Assembly: GCA_016702335.1 (NCBI GenBank) | Contig: JADJEF010000020.1 | Span: forward strand, 62,001 to 126,000 | Length of the DNA stretch: 64,000 bases | Reading direction: 5' to 3' | Source: Rhodocyclaceae bacterium | GTDB taxonomy: Bacteria; Pseudomonadota; Gammaproteobacteria; Burkholderiales; Rhodocyclaceae | Part shown: piece by piece, positions 17,670 through 27,101 of the stretch | Position numbering within the stretch: the first letter of the stretch is position 1 | Layout of the letters: every line of letters begins with the position of its first letter | Translations under genes and position numbers: made by a program | Notes under the pieces: model-generated | What the model was told of the DNA's origin: nothing | Database searches by the model: none | Seen by the model: only the letters and a program-made list of their open reading frames with translations

Positions 17670-19217
17670 ATGATCATGAACCATCTCAGCGGCCTGGATG
17701 CCACCTTCCTCCATCTTGAAACCCCCGAGACGCCCATGCACGTGGGCGGCCTGAGCATTTTCGAACTGGCGCCCGACTACACCGGCAACTTCATTGAGGA
17801 TGTGCGCGCGCATATTCAGAACCGCATGCATCTGGCGCCCATTTTCCAGCGCAAGCTGGTGAATATGCCCTTCGATCTGGCCAACCCGGTCTGGGTCACT
17901 GACGAGTATCTCGACATCGATCATCACCTGCGCCATGTGATCGTGCCGCCCCCCGCTGATCGCACCACGGTAGATCGCGTCGTCTCCCGCCTGCACTCCA
18001 GCCTGCTCGACCGCAGCCGGCCGCTGTGGGAAATGTACGTGCTTGAAGGCCTGCCGGTGCCGGCCGACGCCCCCAAGGGCACCCGCTATGTCGGTCTCTA
18101 CTCAAAATTTCATCACGCAGCGCTCGACGGCATGGGCGGCCAGGTACTGATGGCCGCGATCATGGATACGGCGCCCGCCGGTCGCGTCATCAAGGCGGCC
18201 AAGGCTCGCCGCCACAACCACAACGACCAGTTCGGCATCGCCGAGCTGGCGGCTTCCAGCCTCGTCCACAATGTCGGGCAGACCGTGAAGCTGGCCAAAA
18301 ATCTGCCGAGTCTGGTGCGCAAGGCGGTGCAAGTGCTGCGTCCGCCCAAAGACGCGGCTGCCTCGGGCAAGGAGCGCATGCGCTGGTTTGCGCCCAAGAC
18401 CCCGATCAATCGCAACATCACCAACCAGCGCAGCTTTGCCCGCTTTTCGCTGCCGCTGGCCGAGGCCAAAAATATTGCCCGCATCAATGACGTCAGCCTC
18501 AACGACGTGGTGATGGCCATATCGTCAGAGGGCCTGCGCCGCTATCTGGCCGAAGCCGGCTGCCGGCCGAGCGAATCGCTGATCGCCGCCGTGCCGGTCA
18601 GTCTGCGCCCGGAAGGCAATACCGACCTGACCAATCAGGTTTCGATGGCGCGCATGAGCCTGGCCAGCACCATCAAAGATCCCATTGCCCGGCTGCATGC
18701 CATTCACGCCTCGGCCGAAACTACCAAGGCCATCCTTTCCGACGTCAAGGCGATTTTGCCCATGGACTTCCCTGCCATCGCCGCACCGTGGGTCATGAGT
18801 GGCATTACGGCGGTACTGGTGCGCTCGGGGCTGACCAATACCATGCCGCCACTCGCCAACGTCGTGATCTCGAATGTGCCCGGGCCGAACATCACGCTTT
18901 ACTTCGCGGGCGCCAAGCAGATCAGTACCTACCCGGTTTCCATTCCGTATCACGGCATGGGCCTGAACATCACCCTGCAAAGCTACAACGGCTGGCTGGA
19001 TTTCGGCCTGATCGCCTGCCGGCGCATGATGCCCGACATCCTTGACCTGGCGCGCTCCATGCAAGCAGCGCACGCCGATCTGCTCAAGCGCAGCCTTGAA
19101 CTGGTAGCGGCAAATGAAGGCACCGCCCAAGTGCCGGCAGCAGCGAATGCAAGCTCGGTGAAACCGGCGGCTAAAGTGGCGGCCAAGCCAAGAAAGAAGC
19201 CCGGCGTGCCCGCCTGA
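17670..19217 (+). CDS. WS/DGAT family O-acyltransferase
   Basis: A 515-aa wax ester synthase/diacylglycerol acyltransferase. The start (MIMNHLSGLDATFLHLETPE) has two in-frame ATGs 6 bases apart. The catalytic motif KFHHAALDGMGGQVLM contains the canonical HHxxxDG. LANVVISNVPGPNITLYFAG is the conserved late block. It is divergent from the first WS/DGAT gene. The C-terminus again has an Ala/Lys-rich tail (KPAAKVAAKPRKKPG). It probably makes storage lipids (wax esters or triacylglycerols) at the membrane. Confidence 0.9.
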   Translation: MIMNHLSGLDATFLHLETPETPMHVGGLSIFELAPDYTGNFIEDVRAHIQNRMHLAPIFQRKLVNMPFDLANPVWVTDEYLDIDHHLRHVIVPPPADRTTVDRVVSRLHSSLLDRSRPLWEMYVLEGLPVPADAPKGTRYVGLYSKFHHAALDGMGGQVLMAAIMDTAPAGRVIKAAKARRHNHNDQFGIAELAASSLVHNVGQTVKLAKNLPSLVRKAVQVLRPPKDAAASGKERMRWFAPKTPINRNITNQRSFARFSLPLAEAKNIARINDVSLNDVVMAISSEGLRRYLAEAGCRPSESLIAAVPVSLRPEGNTDLTNQVSMARMSLASTIKDPIARLHAIHASAETTKAILSDVKAILPMDFPAIAAPWVMSGITAVLVRSGLTNTMPPLANVVISNVPGPNITLYFAGAKQISTYPVSIPYHGMGLNITLQSYNGWLDFGLIACRRMMPDILDLARSMQAAHADLLKRSLELVAANEGTAQVPAAANASSVKPAAKVAAKPRKKPGVPA

Positions 19218-19245
19218 GTGTTGGATTGACGCGGATGACGCCGAT

Positions 19246-19272
19246 CCGCAACTCGGCGCTGGTAGTACGGCG
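19246..19272 (-). repeat. 27-bp dispersed repeat, copy 4 (intergenic)
   Basis: The reverse strand reads CGCCGT, ACTA, then CCAGCGCCGAGTTGCGG, with one base different from consensus (GAG for GAC). It lies 28 bp after the WS/DGAT gene. Confidence 0.9.
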
Positions 19273-19389
19273 ATTAAGGTTCGTGGAGCATAAGGCCGCC
19301 AGGCAATCCCTTGCATCGGGTTTGACTTGCGCGCACGGCCCGGATTACCCTGCGCGCTGCATTGCCCTTAACCCGTTCAAGGAGAAACC

Positions 19390-19953
19390 ATGGCCGCACC
19401 CGATATCGGCACCTGTCTCACAGCAGGCGTCAATGGACTGAAAAATAACTTTGTCACCCACCTGATCTGCACCATTTTGGTCGGCGTCATCACCAACATC
19501 AGCTTCGGTTTGCTGGCCGGCCCGATGATGGTGGGCTATATGCGCCTGATCAAGCTCGAAGACGAAGGTTGCAAGCCGGAGATCGGCGATCTTTTTAAAG
19601 GTTTCGATGACTTTGTACCGGCGTTGCTGGCTGTGCTGCTCTCGAGCATTGCGGTCGGTATCGGCTTCGCGTTGTGCGTCATCCCCGGACTCCTGATCAT
19701 GGCCCTGACGCCCGTCGCCGCCTATTTCGTTGCCACTGGGGAAAAGGATGGCGTCAACGCCATCAAACGTGCTTGGACAGTGGTCAAGGACAACCTCATT
19801 CCTGCCTGCTTGTGCACCCTGATTGTCGGGATCGTTGGCTGCCTGGGGGCAATACTGTTCGGTGTCGGCATCTTCCTTACCCTGCCCATCGCGTTCATTG
19901 GCATGTACCACATGGCCAAGCAGCTCACCAATGGCGGCACTGCCGCCGCTTAA
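19390..19953 (+). CDS. Small multi-pass membrane protein, function unknown
   Basis: A 187-aa hydrophobic protein with about four membrane segments (around residues 20-50, 75-100, 100-120 and 140-175). The pattern FGLLAGPMMVGYMRLIKLED resembles DUF975/glycerophosphodiester phosphodiesterase-type membrane domains, but I do not recognise a specific family. GDLFKGFDDFVPALLAVLL follows. A good ribosome-binding site (AAGGAGAAACC) precedes the ATG. It overlaps the next small membrane-protein gene by 23 bp. Confidence 0.7.
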   Translation: MAAPDIGTCLTAGVNGLKNNFVTHLICTILVGVITNISFGLLAGPMMVGYMRLIKLEDEGCKPEIGDLFKGFDDFVPALLAVLLSSIAVGIGFALCVIPGLLIMALTPVAAYFVATGEKDGVNAIKRAWTVVKDNLIPACLCTLIVGIVGCLGAILFGVGIFLTLPIAFIGMYHMAKQLTNGGTAAA

Positions 19954-20356
19954 GGCAAGGTCGGCAAGACTGGCAAGTCTGAGCCCGGCACAGCGACAGT
20001 GGCGGGGGCTGGCTGCCCTCGCCGCACCACTGTCGCTGGTCGCAGCGCCCGTGGTGCTGCGTCTGGATGTTCCCTTGTGCCTGTTTCGCGCCGCAACCAG
20101 CCTGCCCTGCCCGCTGTGCGGTGGCATTCATGCCGGCGCGGCGCTGACACAGGGCGAGTGGCTCGTCGCCTGGCAGGCAAATCCGGGCGTAACCCTGGGC
20201 TTGTCGCTCGCGGCCATCCACGGCTCCGTGCTGCTGATTGAAGCGGCAACGGGAAAGCGCCGGTGGGGTGCCTCCGGCCTGTGGCGCCAGGCCTGGCTGG
20301 GCGTGGCCTTGGTGCTGCTGTTTGACTGGTCGCTGCGGCTGCTGAGCCGCCTGTAG
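19931..20356 (+). CDS. DUF2752-like membrane protein
   Basis: About 141 aa. The key block CPLCGGIHAGAALTQGEWLV, followed by AWQANPGV, matches the DUF2752 pattern (C-P-x-C-G ... G-x-x-x-x-A-x-x-x-N-P). Two to three membrane segments flank it. The ATG at 19931, inside the end of the preceding gene, gives the usual length; the longer frame upstream is a shadow of that gene. Function of the family is unknown. Confidence 0.68.
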   Translation: MAALPPLKARSARLASLSPAQRQWRGLAALAAPLSLVAAPVVLRLDVPLCLFRAATSLPCPLCGGIHAGAALTQGEWLVAWQANPGVTLGLSLAAIHGSVLLIEAATGKRRWGASGLWRQAWLGVALVLLFDWSLRLLSRL

Positions 20357-20387
20357 CGACTTCGGACTCAGCGACTACGCCGGCAGA

Positions 20388-21584
20388 TCAATCCGTCGTG
20401 TCGCGACCGAGGCAGGTGCGAAAGCGCGTATGCACCCGCTCGGCAAACCACTCGGTTGAGAGCTTGCGGCTGATTTTTGGGCTCTTCAGGGCAATTTTTG
20501 GCATGGTCTGCCGCGGCAATGTCTTCCCAGCCGCCGCTTCGGCCAGCGGGAAAAGCCGCTCGAACAAGGCCGTCTCACTGAAGCCCGCAGTTTTTTCTTG
20601 CAACAGATCACGCCGGATCTGTTCGTCGCTCAGCTTGAGCTGCCGGCCCAGCGCCCGCAGCGCCCGCTCAACGCCACTGGGCTCGGGCAGCGCCTCGCCG
20701 TCGGCATCGTAGCGCAGCAGATCGCCATCAAGCGCAATGGCGGCGTCAGACAATTTGGCCAGGGCAGTCTGAAAAGCGGCATTGCGGCTGCTGTAACGAC
20801 CGGCATTGAAATCGGCAAAGCGGTAACGCACGTCCGTGTACGGTGCCGGGTAATCCAGCAAGATAGCGCTCCCGTAATACAGCCCGCCACGGCGCGAAAA
20901 GACGTCATCGCGCACGCGCTTGCCTTTGGTATAGGGATACGGCGTTTCCGCCGCGCGCTGCTCGGCAAAGCGAATGCTGACCTGCATCGGCCCGGCGGTG
21001 CGCACCGGGTTGTAGTCGGCCAACCAGTCCCGCCCGAAAGGGAGTTCGGTAATCATGTCATCAAACAAGTCGCTGAGTTGACGTTCGGTTTTCAGCGCGT
21101 CGATGCGCGCCTGATACGAGGCTCCCGAGGGGGAATCCTTGAGCAAGGCGGCATTGACCAACAACATGGGAATGCCAAACTTGCCGGCACGCCGTTCGAG
21201 TTCGGCACGCACAATACCGGGCAGGCCCGGCACCGCCGGGTCAACCTGAAAGTTGGTCTCCTGATCCGTCACGGCGATGACGGCGCAATAGGTCGAGGTG
21301 GCGGGCGGAATCCCCAGCGCGGAGAACACGAGCTGCATGTCGCTGGCCCAGCCGGCCTTGTCCTTCACCGCTGGGGGCAAGAGCTTGACCAGCCGCTCAC
21401 GGTGCTTTGCTGGCTCCGGCACGCTCCAGGGTGCTTCGACCCCACCCTGGCGCAAATCAGGCGGCAGGGAATCAGAAACCGACGGCCCGACCGACGAGCA
21501 GGCCACCAGCATGGGCAGAAGCAAAGCGGCCAGCACACAAGACTTGCCGTGCCTGACGATGCGCTTCTGCCAAGCTTCAAGCAC
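20388..21584 (-). CDS. DUF1615 family lipoprotein
   Basis: About 398 aa with a lipoprotein signal peptide (LAALLLPMLVACSS, lipobox LVAC). DUF1615-type blocks follow, such as DQETNFQVDPAVPGLPGIVR, NPVRTAGPMQVSI and RGGLYYGSAILLDYPAPYTD. The family resembles lytic-transglycosylase-like envelope proteins, but activity is not established. The start is uncertain: a GTG at 21584 just after the SDR stop gives a normal signal peptide, whereas the ATG at 21638 would overlap the SDR gene by 52 bp. Confidence 0.75.
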   Translation of the reverse strand: MLEAWQKRIVRHGKSCVLAALLLPMLVACSSVGPSVSDSLPPDLRQGGVEAPWSVPEPAKHRERLVKLLPPAVKDKAGWASDMQLVFSALGIPPATSTYCAVIAVTDQETNFQVDPAVPGLPGIVRAELERRAGKFGIPMLLVNAALLKDSPSGASYQARIDALKTERQLSDLFDDMITELPFGRDWLADYNPVRTAGPMQVSIRFAEQRAAETPYPYTKGKRVRDDVFSRRGGLYYGSAILLDYPAPYTDVRYRFADFNAGRYSSRNAAFQTALAKLSDAAIALDGDLLRYDADGEALPEPSGVERALRALGRQLKLSDEQIRRDLLQEKTAGFSETALFERLFPLAEAAAGKTLPRQTMPKIALKSPKISRKLSTEWFAERVHTRFRTCLGRDTTD

Positions 21585-21586
21585 CG

Positions 21587-22429
21587 TCAACGCCCCATGG
21601 TCTTTTTCGACAGCATCGTAATCAGCGGTTGGTACCACGAGCCCAGCACGCGCACCACCAGATCCATGACTTTGGCATCGGGGCCGACCAGCACACGGCG
21701 CTCATTGCGCTCCACCGCGCGCAAGATCTGCAAGGCAGCGCTCTCGGCCGTGGTCGTGTTGAGCGCCTTGTCAAAGCGCCTGCGAGTCACTTCGGTGTCC
21801 TGACCGGTCTTTTCATGAATGCTCTTGTCCAAACGTGCGTCACGGGCAATGTTGGTGCGAATGCCGCCCGGGTGCACACAGGTCGCACTGACGCCGAAGT
21901 CCATCATGTCGAGTTCCTGGCGCAAGGCCTCGGTATAGCCACGTACCGCAAACTTGCTGACGTTGTAGGTGCCTTGCGTGGGCAAGGCCATGAGGCCGAA
22001 CAGGCTGGAAATATTGACGATATGGCCCTCACCCGAGTTTTTCAGATGCGGCAGAAACGCCTGGGTGCCCGACACCACACCCCAGAAATTGATGCCCATA
22101 ATCCACTCGAAATCAGCAGGCTTGACCGTCTCGAGAAAGGCGCCGTGGGCCACACCGGCGTTATTGAAAAGCAGATTCACCGTACCGTGATCGGCCACCA
22201 CCTTATCGGCCCAGGCGAAAACCGCCTCGCGGTTCGCCACATCCAGCTTGGTCGTGGTGACTTTGACACCCAGCTTTTTTGCCATTTTGGCTGTTTCGGT
22301 CAAGCCCGTCTGATTGACATCACTGAGCGCCAGGTGGCAACCACGACGCGCCAACTCAAGCGCCAGCGTGCGCCCCATGCCGGATGCGGCTCCAGTAATG
22401 GCGGCGACTTTGTCTTTGAAATCTTTCAT
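21587..22429 (-). CDS. Short-chain dehydrogenase/reductase
   Basis: A 280-aa classical SDR. The cofactor motif is ITGAASGMGRTLALELARRG, with NNAGVAHG, the catalytic Ser in IVNISSLFGLMALP and Tyr-x-x-x-Lys in YNVSKFAVRGYTEALRQ. An Asp at the end of the second strand (LALSDVNQ) suggests NAD(H) preference. It lies 18 bp after a BVMO-like flavoprotein gene in the same operon, a pairing seen in steroid, ketone and lipid metabolism. The substrate is unknown. Confidence 0.88.
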   Translation of the reverse strand: MKDFKDKVAAITGAASGMGRTLALELARRGCHLALSDVNQTGLTETAKMAKKLGVKVTTTKLDVANREAVFAWADKVVADHGTVNLLFNNAGVAHGAFLETVKPADFEWIMGINFWGVVSGTQAFLPHLKNSGEGHIVNISSLFGLMALPTQGTYNVSKFAVRGYTEALRQELDMMDFGVSATCVHPGGIRTNIARDARLDKSIHEKTGQDTEVTRRRFDKALNTTTAESAALQILRAVERNERRVLVGPDAKVMDLVVRVLGSWYQPLITMLSKKTMGR

Positions 22430-22447
22430 GTACGGATCGGCGTGAAT

Positions 22448-23926
22448 TTAGTGAATGATGTGGTGCGACGGCTTGAAGGCCTTCGCCATGCGCCGGAAGC
22501 TAAAGCTGAAGCCGGGAAACATGGCGATCACGTGCCCGCTTTTGCTTTGGTACCAACTGTGACAACCGCCAGTCTGCCAGACGGTCTTCTGCATCTCGCG
22601 ATGAATCATGGTGGTGTAGTCATTTTCTGCTTCGGCCGTGACCTCAATACTGCGTGCCTTGGCCGACTGCACCGCCGCAATGGCCCGACGAATATATTCC
22701 ATCTGCGACTCGATAATGAACAGCGCCGAGGTGTGCCCGATACCGGTATTGGGGCCGGTGACCACGAAAAAGTTGGGGAAGCCGGGCAAGCACGTGCCGA
22801 GGTAAGCGCGCGGGTACTCACGCCACTGGTCCCGGATCGATACCCCACCCACCCCCTTGACCGGGTAGGAAATCGCGCCATCGGTTGCGTCATAACCGGT
22901 CGAATACACGATCAGGTCCAGATCAAGCTGCTCGCCTTTCAAGGTGCGAATGCCGCGCTCGTTAATCTCGGCGATGCCATCGTCTTTGGTATGCAGACGC
23001 ACATTGGGTCGTGCCAGCGTCGGATACAAGGTATTCGACAGAATCACCCGCTTGCAGCCAATGATGTAGTTTGGCGTCACCGCGGCACGCAGCGCCGGGT
23101 CTGCGATCTGATTTTCAATGTGCTTGACGGCGGCGCGTCCGCCGATGATATTCAACAAGGTCGTTGAGTACTTGAAGCCGATCACCCGCCATTCGAGGCT
23201 CCAGTAAATCGCTATGCGCAGGATTTTGTAGAACCACTTGATGCCCAGCAGAGTGCGCTCGAACGTCGAGAACACGCGGTCAGCGCGCGGCATCACCCAA
23301 TGCGGCGTGCGCTGAAAGACCGCCAGCGTTTTCACCTCGGGAGCGATCGCCGGGATCACCTGCGCGGCGCTGGCGCCACTGCCGATCACGGCCACACGCT
23401 TGTCCTTCAGGTCATAGCCATTGTCCCAGGCATTGGTATGAAAGCTGCGGCCTTTGAAGCTGTCGCGGCCCTTGAACGCGGGAATGACCGGGGTACTCAA
23501 GGGGCCCGAGGCGTTGATCAGAAACTGCGCCTGAAATGCGCCCTGCCCATCCGTCTGAATCCGCCAGCACGACTCGCCGGCATCCCAGACCACCTCGGTC
23601 ACGTTGGTGTTGAGCCGTATTTTCTCGTGCAACTGGTGTTTGGTCAGCACGTGATTGGTGTACTCGACCAACTCTTGCTGGCCGGCGAACATCTGGGTCC
23701 ATGGATACGGCTCAAACGACAGCGAGTAGAGCGGCGAATGCACATCAACCGCCGCGCCAGGGTAGCTGTTCTGGCTCCAGGTACCGCCGGGCCAGGCACG
23801 CCGTTCAAGCATTAGAAAATCTTCAATCCCCAGACGACGCAAATTGACGGCCGCAGCCTGCCCGCCAAAGCCGCTGCCAATGATGATGGCCGTATGGCGC
23901 TGCACCGACGCGGACTGATCAGTCAT
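22448..23926 (-). CDS. Baeyer-Villiger-type flavin monooxygenase
   Basis: A 492-aa class B flavoprotein. It has the FAD Rossmann motif IIIGSGFGGQAAAVNL, the BVMO fingerprint in FKGRSFHTNAWDNG (F-x-G-x-x-x-H-x-x-x-W), the NADPH Rossmann motif VAVIGSGASAAQVIPAIA and YSTGYDATDG near the C-terminus. The family inserts oxygen next to ketones. It overlaps the xdhC-like gene by 4 bp and precedes the SDR, which could supply the ketone by alcohol oxidation (inference). Confidence 0.88.
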   Translation of the reverse strand: MTDQSASVQRHTAIIIGSGFGGQAAAVNLRRLGIEDFLMLERRAWPGGTWSQNSYPGAAVDVHSPLYSLSFEPYPWTQMFAGQQELVEYTNHVLTKHQLHEKIRLNTNVTEVVWDAGESCWRIQTDGQGAFQAQFLINASGPLSTPVIPAFKGRDSFKGRSFHTNAWDNGYDLKDKRVAVIGSGASAAQVIPAIAPEVKTLAVFQRTPHWVMPRADRVFSTFERTLLGIKWFYKILRIAIYWSLEWRVIGFKYSTTLLNIIGGRAAVKHIENQIADPALRAAVTPNYIIGCKRVILSNTLYPTLARPNVRLHTKDDGIAEINERGIRTLKGEQLDLDLIVYSTGYDATDGAISYPVKGVGGVSIRDQWREYPRAYLGTCLPGFPNFFVVTGPNTGIGHTSALFIIESQMEYIRRAIAAVQSAKARSIEVTAEAENDYTTMIHREMQKTVWQTGGCHSWYQSKSGHVIAMFPGFSFSFRRMAKAFKPSHHIIH

Positions 23927-24903
23927 TGATCACTCGCCCGCACTAGTCGAATGCCACGCGAAACGGCGACGATATCGGCGAGGATGGCGACCGCAATCTC
24001 GGGCGGCGTGCGGCTGCCCAGCGGCAAGCCCACGGGGCCATGCAGGCGTGCCAACTGCTCGCTGCTGATCTGAAAATGCTCCGCCATTCGCTCACGCCGG
24101 CGCTGGTTGTTGCGCAGCGAGCCCAGAGCCCCGACATAGAACGCCGGGGTCGTGAGCGCTTCGAGCAAGGCCATGTCGTCGAGCTTCGGGTCGTGCGTCA
24201 GCGCAATGACGGCACTGCGCACATCAGGGCGCATGTCGGTCACCGCATCATCGGGCATGCCCGACACCAGCGGGCAGTCGGCCACATTCCACTCGCTGGC
24301 ATAGTCGTCACGCGGATCGCACACACTCACCGCAAAATCCAGCGCCGGTGCCATCTGCGCCAACACCCGCGAGATCGGCCCGGCGCCGATCAGCAGCATG
24401 CGCCGGTGCGGCCCGTGCACGCTGATCAGCGTTTGCCCGTCCCAGTGCACGCTGTCATCGCTCGCTCCAGCGTGTAGTGACACCTTGCCACTCGCCATGT
24501 CCAGCGACCGCCGGATCAATTCGCCCGCCGCCACGCGGCGCGCAAGTTCCTCTAGTCGATCAGCCTCGGGGGCTGGCTCGACCACCAGTTCGAGCACGCC
24601 CCCGCAGGGCAGGCCAAAGCGCCGCGCCGATTCGTCGTTTTCGCCATAGCGCAGCACAAACGGACGCTCGCCCGACCGATCACCAAACAGCGCGCCGGAA
24701 CGCATGCGCGCCACCAGATCGTCTTCAATACAGCCCCCGGAAACCGAGCCGCGCAACAGGCCATCGGCACGCACGGCCAGCCACGCCCCCGGCGAACGCG
24801 GGGTAGAGCCGCAGGCTTGCGCCAGTGTTACCAGTACCGCGTGGTGCCCTTCCTCATGCCAGCGCTGCAGCGTAGCCAAAACATCACGATCCTGACTATC
24901 CAC
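23923..24903 (-). CDS. XdhC/CoxF family molybdoenzyme maturation protein
   Basis: A 326-aa XdhC-type chaperone, which in the family inserts or sulfurates the molybdenum cofactor of xanthine dehydrogenase relatives. N-terminal domain: LVTLAQACGSTPRSPGAWLA and GSVSGGCIEDDLV. C-terminal Rossmann domain: MLLIGAGPISRVLAQMAP, ALTHDPKLDDMALLEAL and YVGALGS. The GTG at 24903 overlaps the stop of the molybdopterin subunit gene by 8 bp and gives the family's length; the longer frame upstream has no similarity. Confidence 0.88.
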   Translation of the reverse strand: MDSQDRDVLATLQRWHEEGHHAVLVTLAQACGSTPRSPGAWLAVRADGLLRGSVSGGCIEDDLVARMRSGALFGDRSGERPFVLRYGENDESARRFGLPCGGVLELVVEPAPEADRLEELARRVAAGELIRRSLDMASGKVSLHAGASDDSVHWDGQTLISVHGPHRRMLLIGAGPISRVLAQMAPALDFAVSVCDPRDDYASEWNVADCPLVSGMPDDAVTDMRPDVRSAVIALTHDPKLDDMALLEALTTPAFYVGALGSLRNNQRRRERMAEHFQISSEQLARLHGPVGLPLGSRTPPEIAVAILADIVAVSRGIRLVRASDQ

Positions 24904-27100
24904 GTAAATCCTGCCCTGCCAACGGCAAACGGTAAATGCGCTTGCCCGTCGCAGCGGCGATGGCATTGGCGACCGCCGGTGCGACCGGTGGCACACCCGG
25001 CTCGCCGATACCGGTAGGCGGCTCAGCCGACGGCACAATGTGCACTTCGACCTTGGGCATCTCGTCGAGGCGCAACAAGCTGTAGTCGTGGAAATTGCTC
25101 TGCTGCACCACGCCGGCCTTCAGGGTGATCTCGCCACGAAGCAGTGCTGACAGCGCGAAGCCGACGCTGCCCTCGACCTGAGCCACAATATTGTGCGGGT
25201 TGATCGCGATACCGCAATCCACCGCGCACACGATGCGGTCCACCTTGAGGCTGCCATCGGCACGCACGGTGACTTCGGCCACCTGCGCGATGTAGGAATG
25301 AAACGACTCGTGCACCGCCACGCCGCGCCCGCGCTTCTCGCCCTTCTTGCCCGCCGCCAGCGGCTTGCCCCAGCCAGCCTTTTCCGCCGCCAGACGCAAC
25401 ACTCCAGCGTGGCGCGGATGCTTGGCCAGCAAATCCAGACGCAAGGCCACCGAATCTTTACCGGCGGCGCGTGCCACTTCGTCGAGAAAGGTTTCGGTCG
25501 AGTAGGCGGTATGCGACGAACCCACCGAGCGCCACCAAAGCACCGGCACCTTGATGTCTTTCGGTGTGTGCAAATCGACGGTCAGGTTGGGAATGGCATA
25601 GGGCAGGCTCGACGCGCCCTCGACCGAGGTGTGATCCACACCGTTTTTCACCATCATGGCCTCGAAGGCCGAGCCCGCCATGATCGACTGACCGACCAGA
25701 CGGTGCCGCCAGCCGGTCAGCGTGCCTTTGGCGTCGAGCGCGGCTTCCAGCACATGATGGAACGCGGGGCGGAAATAGCCGGCGCGCATGTCATCTTCGC
25801 GCATCCAGACCAGCTTCACCGGTGCTCGGCCGCCTATCGCCTTGACGATGTGCGCGGTCTCGATGAGGTAGTCGGAATGAATGTTGGCGCGCCGGCCGAA
25901 GCTGCCACCGGCGAAGAGCATGTTGAGCTTTACCTGATCGGGCTTGAGCCCGAACACCGACGCCAGTGCGTATTGATCCCCGGTCTGAAACTGCTCACCA
26001 TTCCAGACTTCGCAACCGTCGCTGCTCAACTGCATGACGCAGTTCATCGGCTCCATGGCGGCATGCGCCAGGTAGGGGAAGTCATAACTGGCGCGCACGA
26101 CCTTGGCGGCCGAGGCAAAAGCCGTCTCGGCATCACCATCGCGCCGAGCCACCGCGCCCGGCTGCTTGGCCAGTTCGCGATAGCTCGCCAGAATTTCGTC
26201 GCTACCCAGCTTGAAGGCGGCACTGTCGTCCCATTGCACCGTCAGGGCATCGCGCCCCTTCTTGGCGCTCCAGGTATCACGCGCCAGCACCGCTACGCCT
26301 TGCGGAATCTGCACCACATCGACCACACCGGCGATCTGTCGCGCCACGCTGTCGTCAAAGCTGGCCACCTTGCCGCCGAAGCGCGGGGAATGGGCCACCA
26401 GGGCGACCAGCATGCCGGGCAGCTGGACGTCCTGCGTGAACTGCGCCGAGCCATCGGTTTTGGCGGCGCTGTCCTTGCGCGGCACATGCTTGCCGATCAG
26501 GCGAAAATTTTTCAGGTCCTTGAGGCTGACGCTCTCAGGCACGGGCTCGTTAGCCGCCGCCAGCGCCAGCTCGCCGAAGCGCGCCTTGCGCTTGGACGCG
26601 GCATGGCGCACCACGCCCTCAGCCACCGTAATCTCTGCAACCGGAACCTGCCACTGCCTGGCGGCCGCGGCCACCAGCATGGCGCGGGCGCTTGCTCCTG
26701 CCTTGCGCAACTGCATCCACGAATTGGCCATGGCGGTACTGCCACCCGTGCCTTGTGCCGGGCCCCAGAGCAGGTTGTTGTAGCGGCTGGCATCGGCCGG
26801 GGCGCCCTCGATGCGCACGCTGGCCCAGTCGGCATCGAGCTCCTCGGCGACAATGGTCGCGAGGCCCGTGTAAGTACCCTGCCCCATCTCCAGATGCTTG
26901 GAAATGACGGTGATGCTGTTGTCGGTGCCGATACGCAAAAACGCATTGGGCTCGAAGCGCTTATTTGGCTCAATGCGCGCTGCATCGGGCAGTACGAAGG
27001 TCGCCTGCGCACTCAAGGGAAGGCATACACCCAGAGTCAAGCCCGCGGCACCCTGCAGAAAATTGCGCCGGCTCAGATTTTGTATGGTGATCTCACTCAT
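24896..27100 (-). CDS. Isoquinoline 1-oxidoreductase-like molybdopterin subunit (IorB family)
   Basis: A 734-aa xanthine-oxidase-family large subunit. The twin-arginine signal is SRRNFLQGAAGLTLGV, so it is exported folded. Molybdopterin-region motifs include HLEMGQGTYTGLATIVAEEL, AGGSFGRRANIHSDYLIETA, LWWRSVGSSHTAYSTETFLD and GIGEPGVPPVAPAVANAIAA. It would hydroxylate an N-heterocycle or oxidise an aldehyde in the periplasm together with the Fe-S subunit upstream. The start at 27100, one base after the Fe-S gene, is preferred over the longer frame that overlaps it. Confidence 0.88.
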   Translation of the reverse strand: MSEITIQNLSRRNFLQGAAGLTLGVCLPLSAQATFVLPDAARIEPNKRFEPNAFLRIGTDNSITVISKHLEMGQGTYTGLATIVAEELDADWASVRIEGAPADASRYNNLLWGPAQGTGGSTAMANSWMQLRKAGASARAMLVAAAARQWQVPVAEITVAEGVVRHAASKRKARFGELALAAANEPVPESVSLKDLKNFRLIGKHVPRKDSAAKTDGSAQFTQDVQLPGMLVALVAHSPRFGGKVASFDDSVARQIAGVVDVVQIPQGVAVLARDTWSAKKGRDALTVQWDDSAAFKLGSDEILASYRELAKQPGAVARRDGDAETAFASAAKVVRASYDFPYLAHAAMEPMNCVMQLSSDGCEVWNGEQFQTGDQYALASVFGLKPDQVKLNMLFAGGSFGRRANIHSDYLIETAHIVKAIGGRAPVKLVWMREDDMRAGYFRPAFHHVLEAALDAKGTLTGWRHRLVGQSIMAGSAFEAMMVKNGVDHTSVEGASSLPYAIPNLTVDLHTPKDIKVPVLWWRSVGSSHTAYSTETFLDEVARAAGKDSVALRLDLLAKHPRHAGVLRLAAEKAGWGKPLAAGKKGEKRGRGVAVHESFHSYIAQVAEVTVRADGSLKVDRIVCAVDCGIAINPHNIVAQVEGSVGFALSALLRGEITLKAGVVQQSNFHDYSLLRLDEMPKVEVHIVPSAEPPTGIGEPGVPPVAPAVANAIAAATGKRIYRLPLAGQDLRG

Positions 27101-27101
27101 G

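Noticed and set aside
19218..19389. Short frame 19226-19441 over repeat copy 4
   Set aside because: It overlaps the real membrane-protein gene in another frame and contains only repeat-derived and random sequence.
20598..21803. Long plus-strand frame opposite the DUF1615 lipoprotein and SDR genes
   Set aside because: Antisense to two recognisable genes, no similarity or signal peptide.
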